A program made the position numbers and the translations under genes. Below, piece by piece: positions 7,152-11,326 of a stretch of DNA of 11,326 nucleotides. Positions within the stretch are counted from its first letter, which is position 1, and the number at the start of each line of letters is the position of its first letter. The notes below the pieces were generated by a model. It did no database searches, was not told the origin of the DNA, and was given only the letters and a program-made list of their open reading frames with translations. Origin of the DNA: Gemmataceae bacterium (GTDB taxonomy: Bacteria; Planctomycetota; Planctomycetia; Gemmatales; Gemmataceae); contig CANLGS010000058.1 of NCBI GenBank assembly GCA_947490035.1, positions 1 through 11,326 of the forward strand, in the 5' to 3' direction.

Positions 7152-7532
7152 ATGTCCGATCATCGGTTCAACGGCCCCCACGGCCCGCGGCTCCACGTGC
7201 CGCCAGAAGCCGGCGCGCCCCACGAACGGCCGGCGGATGAGGAACTCATCGGCAAGTTGCCCCCCGAAGTGGGCGCGCTGCTAATTGTCGCGGGGGTCAT
7301 TGGGATCGTGCTGCCCGGTCCGGGGACGCCCGTGGTCCTGGCCGGCGCAACGGTTCTGTGGCCGTCCGTATTCGGCCGGGTGGAGCGGTACGCCAAGCGG
7401 CGGTTCCCGAAGTCCCACCGGGCCAGCATCTTGCAACTGAAACAGTACCTGCTCGACCTGGAGAAGCGGTTCCCCGGGTCACTGGGGCCGAAAGCCCCGA
7501 CCGGCGGTTCCGCCGGGTCCGTCTCAAACTAG
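7152..7532 (+). CDS. Small membrane protein with PGPGW-like motif
   Basis: A 126-residue protein. Its N-terminal 35 residues are His/Pro-rich and hydrophilic. Residues 40-70 form a hydrophobic hairpin broken by LPGPGTP (54-60), matching the pattern of the PGPGW putative transmembrane family (hydrophobic, PGPG, hydrophobic), with Thr in place of the Trp. A basic stretch follows (VERYAKRRFPKSHR), then an amphipathic helix (ILQLKQYLLDLEKRF) and a Gly/Ser-rich tail. Basic residues just after the hairpin favour both ends facing the cytoplasm. Family function is unknown. The gene starts 59 bases after the pseudo-ATPase with only a weak purine-rich site (AAGAG) upstream. It probably belongs to the same transcript. 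Confidence 0.82.
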   Translation: MSDHRFNGPHGPRLHVPPEAGAPHERPADEELIGKLPPEVGALLIVAGVIGIVLPGPGTPVVLAGATVLWPSVFGRVERYAKRRFPKSHRASILQLKQYLLDLEKRFPGSLGPKAPTGGSAGSVSN

Positions 7533-7540
7533 CTCTTAAC

Positions 7541-7555
7541 CCGGGCGCGGCCCGG
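7541..7555 (+). promoter_or_regulatory. Small hairpin overlapping the ribosome-binding site of the microprotein gene
   Basis: CCGGGC (7541-7546) and GCCCGG (7550-7555) pair across a three-base loop. The 3' arm runs into the GGAAAGG ribosome-binding site of the 36-aa gene, so folding could limit its translation. Confidence 0.3.
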
Positions 7556-7566
7556 AAAGGTGTCTC

Positions 7567-7677
7567 ATGCTCCGTCGTTACTGCAATCTGGTGACCGAAG
7601 GCGTCGTTTACGGGTTCACGTTCGCGATCGGCTGGGTGCTCGGGCTCGTGTTCCTGAGCAGCGTCCTGGTATCCTGA
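7567..7677 (+). CDS. 36-aa single-helix membrane microprotein
   Basis: ATG 7567 to TGA 7675-7677, missed by a length cut-off. GGAAAGG (7554-7560) sits six bases ahead of the start, and a strong terminator-like hairpin follows 22 bases after the stop, so the frame is neatly bounded by expression signals. The peptide has a short basic start (MLRRYCN), then one hydrophobic helix over about residues 12-35 (GVVYGFTFAIGWVLGLVF) with glycines at 12, 16, 22 and 26. The glycine-rich, aromatic helix resembles the TGYGLSYGLVF helix of the two small proteins opening the operon, so it may be a minimal member of the same set. Membrane location is clear. Function is unknown, and a regulatory or scaffold peptide for the ATPases is a guess. 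Confidence 0.65.
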   Translation: MLRRYCNLVTEGVVYGFTFAIGWVLGLVFLSSVLVS

Positions 7678-7699
7678 TCTCGCGCCGTCCTGTTCCGCA

Positions 7700-7723
7700 C
7701 GGGCGGGGGTTCGCCCCCGCCCG
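7700..7723 (+). terminator. Strong UUCG-capped hairpin closing the first part of the cluster
   Basis: A 10-bp perfect stem (left arm CGGGCGGGGG at 7700-7709) closed by a TTCG tetraloop (7710-7713), 22 bases after the microprotein stop. No T run follows (GCACTCACTC), so it may terminate only partly or act as a 3'-end stabiliser, but it is the strongest hairpin inside the cluster. It splits the cluster into an ATPase half and an exchanger/DUF454 half. Confidence 0.6.
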
Positions 7724-7803
7724 GCACTCACTCGCAACCCCGGTTGTTCCGATACCAACCCCGGTGGCCGGACCGCCGGCCCCGCACTCACTGAGGTGCT
7801 CCG

Positions 7804-9279
7804 ATGGCCAACACCGTTTCCGGCCCGTCCGATCGGCCCGCTCCCGTCGTTGTGTCCGAGGCCGGCCGCGTGACCATTACCGTACCCGGCATGTTCACCG
7901 ACGCGACCGACCCGACCGAACTCCGAATCGTTTCTCTGCTCACGGCCATCCCTGGTATCCAGGCGGTCGAGATCCGGCGCGGACAGGGGGCGAGCATCGT
8001 TTTGAGCGCCAACATCCCCCCGACCCCCGAACAACTCCGGGCGATTGCCGACAGCTTCCGGGCCGTTTCGCCCGCCGCCGTCGCACCCGTGCCGCCCGCC
8101 GCCCCGGTAGCCACCGCGCCCGTGCCGCCCCCGGAGGTTGTGCCGGACGCGCCCAAACCCGAAGAGCCGGCACCCGCGAAGGCCCCCGACGCCGAACCGG
8201 GCGGCGGGCTGTTGAGCCGAAACAACGTCCTGATGGTGGTGTTCATCCCTCTGACCCTGTACCTCGAGCACGCGGACGCCCCGCCGTTACTGACCTTCCT
8301 CGCGGCCGCGGCCTGCCTGATCCCGCTCGCGTCGCTACTCGAGAAGGCGACCGAGTCCCTCGCCGCGGCGTTCGGCCCGACGATCGGGGCGATGCTGAAC
8401 TCGACCCTCGGGAACCTGCCGGAGATCATCATCAGCGTCACCGCCCTTCAGAAGGGGCTGGACGCGATGGTCAAGGGCGCCATCGTCGGTGCGGTGATCG
8501 GCAACCTGCTGCTGTCGCTCGGGATCGCCATGTTCCTCGGCGGGTTCCGGCGCCCCAGCCTGAAGTTCAACACGCTCGCGGCCGGGATGTCCGGGAACCT
8601 GCTGTTCCTCGGCGTGGCCGCGATGCTGGTCCCGCTCCTGTTCAACCTGACCCACAACAACGCGTCCGACAAGGAGATCAGCCGGGAGATCGCCGGCGTG
8701 CTGCTGGTCACCTACCTGCTGAGCCTGGTGTTCTCACTCATCACCCATAGACAGTACCTGGGAACGGCCAAGGAGGGGCACGAGCAGACGGTCGACTCGG
8801 GTTCGCGGTGGGGCGTCGCGCGGGCGCTGATCGTTCTGGCCCTGGCCGCGGTGGGGATCGCGGGGGTGAGCGACGTGCTGACAGCGGCCCTCACACCGGC
8901 GGCCAAGTTGATGGGCCTGTCGGACGTGTTCGCCGGCATGTTCCTCCTGGCCGCCGCAGGCAACCTGCCGGAAACGCTCAACGTGGTCTCGTTCGCCCGG
9001 AAGGGGAACATGGAGCTCGCGTTCACCGTTACCCTCCAGTCGTGTACCCAGATGGTCGTGTTCGTCGCCCCGCTGCTGGTGTTCATCAGCTACTTCGCGG
9101 GCGGGAGCATGGACCTCGTGTTCGCCCCGTTCGCGGCGACGGCCCTGGTGATGACCGTGCTGGGGATCCGCGGCCTGCTGACCGACGGGGAGACGAACTG
9201 GATGGAAGGCGTGTTCCTGATCGCCCTGTACGTGCTTCTGGCAATCGGCGTGTTCCACCTCCCGACCCCGACCCGGTAA
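7804..9279 (+). CDS. Ca2+/H+ exchanger (CaCA/CAX)-family protein with N-terminal HMA-like domain
   Basis: A 491-residue protein in three parts: an HMA-like ferredoxin-type domain without cysteines (about 15-90), a Pro/Ala-rich linker (about 91-137), and a multi-helix exchanger domain (about 140-488). The exchanger has the two inverted halves of the CaCA superfamily, each with an ion-binding GNLPE motif (203-207 and 386-390; Glu207 and Glu390). The second is followed by FARKGNMELAFTVTLQSCTQMVVFVAPLLVF, the CAX-type segment. CAX proteins usually read GNAAEH there; this one has GNLPET, so the His is lost and substrate preference may differ. The family exports Ca2+ or other divalent cations in exchange for protons. 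ATG 7804 follows GAGGTG (7793-7798). Carrying the same domain type as the ATPases ties it to their complex (inference). Confidence 0.9.
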   Translation: MANTVSGPSDRPAPVVVSEAGRVTITVPGMFTDATDPTELRIVSLLTAIPGIQAVEIRRGQGASIVLSANIPPTPEQLRAIADSFRAVSPAAVAPVPPAAPVATAPVPPPEVVPDAPKPEEPAPAKAPDAEPGGGLLSRNNVLMVVFIPLTLYLEHADAPPLLTFLAAAACLIPLASLLEKATESLAAAFGPTIGAMLNSTLGNLPEIIISVTALQKGLDAMVKGAIVGAVIGNLLLSLGIAMFLGGFRRPSLKFNTLAAGMSGNLLFLGVAAMLVPLLFNLTHNNASDKEISREIAGVLLVTYLLSLVFSLITHRQYLGTAKEGHEQTVDSGSRWGVARALIVLALAAVGIAGVSDVLTAALTPAAKLMGLSDVFAGMFLLAAAGNLPETLNVVSFARKGNMELAFTVTLQSCTQMVVFVAPLLVFISYFAGGSMDLVFAPFAATALVMTVLGIRGLLTDGETNWMEGVFLIALYVLLAIGVFHLPTPTR

Positions 9280-9299
9280 CCGCCCGACGAGGACGACCA

Positions 9300-10088
9300 A
9301 TGGTCCAGCCCGCTCCCGCGTTCCGCCCGTTCTCGGCGCCTCAGGTGACCGTCCGACCGGGGGAGATCGTGATCGAACACCACGAAATGTTCGCGGTGGG
9401 GGCCGAAGACCTGTGCCTCCGGTTCCTCAACCGCGCCCTTCACGTCCCGGACGTGGCCGCGGTCGAGGTGGACCGACTGGGCCGCGCCACGCTTTTTCTG
9501 AACCCCGGCGCCACGAACGTGGCCGCGACCGTCCGGCTCGTCGCCACCAGCCTGCGGAACCCGGAACCGTGGATCGAGGGGCCAGCGACCGGTCGGTTCC
9601 ACTTCCCGGTGGGCGAGCGGTTCGTCGCGGCCCGCCGCTCGGACTGGGCCGCGGCCGGCTCCCCCGAGGTCTGTCTGGAGCCGCCCGCTCCGGAGCGCGG
9701 CCGGATCGTCCGCGGGGTGTACGGAGTTCTGGCCGTCGGGTCGCTCGGAATGGCCTGGGTGGGGCTTCTCACCCCGGGCATCCCGACCGTGCCGTTCGTT
9801 CTGCTGTCCAGTTACTGCGCGGTCCGCTCCTCACCGGCCCTGCACGCCCGGCTCAAGCGGTCGCGGGTGTTCGGCCCGATGCTGACGGACTGGGAGCAAC
9901 ACCGGGTAATCAGCCGCCGAACCAAGCGGATCGCTATCGTGTCGGCGCTGGTGGTGACCGCGTTCACACTGGTGCTCGTGGCCGGCGACCCGGTCCTGAT
10001 GCCGCTGGGCCTGCTCTTCGGGCTACTGGGTCTGACGGTCCTGCTGCTGCTCCCGACCGTCGACCGCGGACCCCAAGCACCGGCGTGA
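9300..10088 (+). CDS. DUF454 (YbaN-like) membrane protein with N-terminal HMA-like domain
   Basis: A 262-residue protein starting at ATG 9300, six bases after GAGGA (9289-9293) and 20 bases after the exchanger stop, so almost certainly co-transcribed. Residues 14-87 form a cysteine-poor HMA-like domain (EIVIEHHEMF, a helix, VPDVAAVEVD, a strand, a helix ending in SLRN). Residues 136-250 match DUF454/YbaN: hydrophobic helix, LLTPGIPTVPFVLLSSYCAVRSSPALHARL, FGPMLTDWEQHRVISRRTKR, then two further membrane helices. DUF454 proteins are usually only about 120-140 residues, so the N-terminal half is an added domain. The family is inner-membrane and of unknown function. Its fusion to the domain shared by the neighbouring transporters suggests it joins the same assembly. 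Confidence 0.9.
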   Translation: MVQPAPAFRPFSAPQVTVRPGEIVIEHHEMFAVGAEDLCLRFLNRALHVPDVAAVEVDRLGRATLFLNPGATNVAATVRLVATSLRNPEPWIEGPATGRFHFPVGERFVAARRSDWAAAGSPEVCLEPPAPERGRIVRGVYGVLAVGSLGMAWVGLLTPGIPTVPFVLLSSYCAVRSSPALHARLKRSRVFGPMLTDWEQHRVISRRTKRIAIVSALVVTAFTLVLVAGDPVLMPLGLLFGLLGLTVLLLLPTVDRGPQAPA

Positions 10089-10127
10089 CGTAGCCCCAGC
10101 GCCCGCCGGGCGAGCCGGAAGCCGTTT

Positions 10128-10143
10128 CGTTCGGGACCGAACG
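10128..10143 (+). terminator. Short hairpin after the DUF454 gene
   Basis: CGTTCGG (10128-10134) pairs with CCGAACG (10137-10143), 39 bases after the DUF454 stop. A second small stem (CGCCC/GGGCG) lies just upstream within 10100-10112, and GTAGCCC at 10090-10096 is complementary to GGGCTAC at 10155-10161, so the whole spacer can fold. There is no T tract. This may be a weak terminator or a structured leader for the next gene. Confidence 0.3.
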
Positions 10144-10176
10144 CGCGCTATGTTGGGCTACCAGAGAATACCGCGG

Positions 10177-10208
10177 TCCGATTCCACCCGTTTCCGATTC
10201 CACCCGTT
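10177..10208 (+). repeat. Perfect tandem repeat, 2 x 16 bp, upstream of the coiled-coil gene
   Basis: TCCGATTCCACCCGTT occurs at 10177-10192 and again immediately at 10193-10208, 14 bases before the chosen ATG. Sixteen is not a multiple of three, so the repeat is unlikely to be coding. That argues against the in-frame upstream ATG at 10150. It could be a regulator-binding site or a leader element. Confidence 0.6.
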
Positions 10209-10221
10209 CAGGGCCAACGTC

Positions 10222-11148
10222 ATGAGCTACCAGTCAAACCCGATCCTCCACTACGCCGGCGAGTTCTTGACGCTGGTTCGGAAGGTCGTGGGTCACCCGA
10301 TCTGCCAACTGGTCATCGGGTTTTGCATCGCCGCCAGCGCGATCGCCGAGATCGTGGCCAGCATCAAGGAGGGGAGGCACCAGTTCGGGACCCACCACGG
10401 CATGATCGTGTTCGGTTTGGGGCAGATCTTTCTTGCCATGGGCGACTTCCGGGAGGCCCTCCAACTCGGCGCCGAAGCGCTGGAAGAGGTGAACCTCGAA
10501 GAACAGGTCGAGGCGATCGAGCAAACGGTCGTGGCGGTGGAGAAGGAGCTGGTCGAACAGGCCGTCGCAATCGAGCAAACGGTTGACGCGCTGAAAATCG
10601 GGCTCATCGCCGCGGTCTTCTCGGCGGCCGAACAGCCCCAAGAGGTCACTGGGCAGTTCGCCGCGCCCGCGTCGCTCGCGGCCGGCCCGGTGGCACCGGC
10701 TGCCGAGTCCCCCGCGCCCCAAGAAACCGGACGCGCGGACCTTCTTTCGCCTCCGACCGCCCCCCAACCCGTGGCCCAGGAAACGGAACGCGGGGAACTT
10801 CCCCCGCCGATCGTTCAACAACCGGAACTCGCCGAGCTTCCGGCGCCGGCCGAGCCTGCCGGCCTTTCGGCCGCGGTCGATCCGGTCCGACCGTCGCGAC
10901 CGGTCGAGGTCGGACCGGATCGCCTCGTGCTGACCTTCCCCGGACGCCTGGATCGCGCGCTCAACGGGTCCGGGTCGGCGCTGGTCCCGCGGTTGCTCGC
11001 CGTTCGGGGTGTGGAGCGCGTGGAGACCGCCGAGAACGCGATCACCATTCACCTGGCCGCCGGCGCCGTGCCGGGGCGGGAACTGTTGCGGGCCACCGCG
11101 GCGGCGCTCCGCGCGACCCAGGCGGAGACGCCGGTCATCGCGAATTAG
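10222..11148 (+). CDS. Membrane/coiled-coil protein with C-terminal HMA-like domain
   Basis: A 308-residue protein from ATG 10222. The in-frame ATG 10150 would place a 16-bp tandem repeat in the coding region and is less likely. Hydrophobic stretches at about 25-47 (VGHPICQLVIGFCIAASAIAEIV) and 60-75 (GMIVFGLGQIFLAMGDF) suggest membrane association. Residues 84-128 form an acidic heptad-like helix built from two 18-residue units (EQVEAIEQTVVAVEKELV and EQAVAIEQTVDALKIGLI). Residues 136-225 are a Pro/Ala/Glu-rich flexible linker. Residues 228-300 form an HMA-like domain (PDRLVLTFPGRLDRAL, a helix, VRGVERVETAENAITIHL, a helix ending in AAALRATQ) with no cysteines. The domain is at the C-terminus here, unlike in the other proteins. 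I do not recognise the N-terminal part. The layout suits a membrane-anchored scaffold or tether. Confidence 0.85.
   Translation: MSYQSNPILHYAGEFLTLVRKVVGHPICQLVIGFCIAASAIAEIVASIKEGRHQFGTHHGMIVFGLGQIFLAMGDFREALQLGAEALEEVNLEEQVEAIEQTVVAVEKELVEQAVAIEQTVDALKIGLIAAVFSAAEQPQEVTGQFAAPASLAAGPVAPAAESPAPQETGRADLLSPPTAPQPVAQETERGELPPPIVQQPELAELPAPAEPAGLSAAVDPVRPSRPVEVGPDRLVLTFPGRLDRALNGSGSALVPRLLAVRGVERVETAENAITIHLAAGAVPGRELLRATAAALRATQAETPVIAN
10501..10583 (+). repeat. Internal 54-bp duplication encoding the coiled-coil units
   Basis: The 29 bases at 10501-10529 and 10555-10583 match at 25 positions, giving a 54-bp (18-residue) period. At protein level 10 of 18 residues are identical between the two units, including AIEQTV. 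This points to a past in-frame duplication that lengthened the helix. Confidence 0.6.
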
Positions 11149-11265
11149 CGCGTTTCGGTAAGGTGTCGCGACCGGCCCCGCTGCCGCCGGGACCGGAAGT
11201 TCGTTCCGCGGGCGCGACGTATTGGGTACATCGAAGGCCACACGGCCCGAGCGGAGGCTAATCTC

Positions 11266-11326
11266 ATGGATCGACAGCCGCCACCGACCCGCATGGGCGC
11301 GATCGTCGAGTTCTTCATCCGGGCGA
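11266..11326 (+). CDS. Start of a further gene, 3' partial
   Basis: ATG 11266 follows a good GGAGG (11253-11257) with an eight-base spacer, and the frame stays open to the window edge, giving 20 residues: a Pro/Arg start (MDRQPPPTRM) followed by GAIVEFFIRA, which looks like the beginning of an amphipathic or membrane helix. An in-frame ATG at 11293 is possible but has no ribosome-binding site. Too little is visible for any family call. It lies 117 bases after the coiled-coil gene on the same strand. Confidence 0.6.
   Translation, partial: MDRQPPPTRMGAIVEFFIRA

Noticed and set aside
10150..10221. Upstream ATG 10150 as start of the coiled-coil gene
   Set aside because: The extra 24 residues would be encoded by a tandem 16-bp repeat and look unlike a protein N-terminus; ATG 10222 begins the natural-looking sequence.
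1..11326. CRISPR array, tRNA/rRNA genes or insertion sequence
   Set aside because: No regularly spaced repeats, no tRNA-like or rRNA sequence, and no transposase or terminal inverted repeats were seen on either strand.

Overview
The window is a high-GC stretch in which every supported gene lies on the + strand, with short spacers and mostly clear Shine-Dalgarno sequences. GC-heavy codons, an outer-membrane barrel tail at the left edge, and the mix of families point to a Gram-negative-type bacterium. A planctomycete of the Gemmata group is my best guess. No rRNA or marker gene is present to confirm this.

Layout. Bases 1-356 hold the C-terminal end of an outer-membrane beta-barrel protein, followed by a perfect 42-bp palindrome (369-410) that probably ends that unit. 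Bases 411-707 contain no gene, but they carry a weak promoter-like site and a short direct repeat. From about 708 to 7677 runs an operon-like series: two paralogous small membrane proteins (708-1049, 1084-1467); a complete P1B-like P-type ATPase with two N-terminal HMA-like domains (1559-4237); a 103-aa protein overlapping its end (4185-4496); a second P-type ATPase-like protein whose catalytic motifs are all lost (4549-7092); a PGPGW-like small membrane protein (7152-7532); and an unlisted 36-aa membrane microprotein (7567-7677). A strong UUCG-capped hairpin follows (7700-7723). Next come a Ca2+/H+ exchanger-family protein with an N-terminal HMA-like domain (7804-9279) and a DUF454 membrane protein with the same kind of N-terminal domain (9300-10088). 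After an intergenic region with a hairpin and a 16-bp tandem repeat comes a membrane/coiled-coil protein with the HMA-like domain at its C-terminus (10222-11148). The start of one more gene lies at the right edge (from 11266).

How the genes may work together. Five different proteins (active ATPase, dead ATPase, cation exchanger, DUF454 protein, coiled-coil protein) carry seven copies in total of a ferredoxin-like, HMA-type domain. None of these copies has the CxxC metal site. That suggests the domain is used for assembly or docking rather than classic metal relay. A P1B-like ATPase beside tiny glycine-rich membrane proteins and HMA-like proteins resembles the published ferrosome (Fez) clusters, which build membrane-bound iron-storage organelles. 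It also resembles the PacL/CtpC pairing of mycobacteria. My working hypothesis is a metal-handling membrane complex or compartment, expanded here by a pseudo-ATPase and a cation exchanger. The substrate (iron, zinc, manganese, calcium or other) cannot be read from the sequence.
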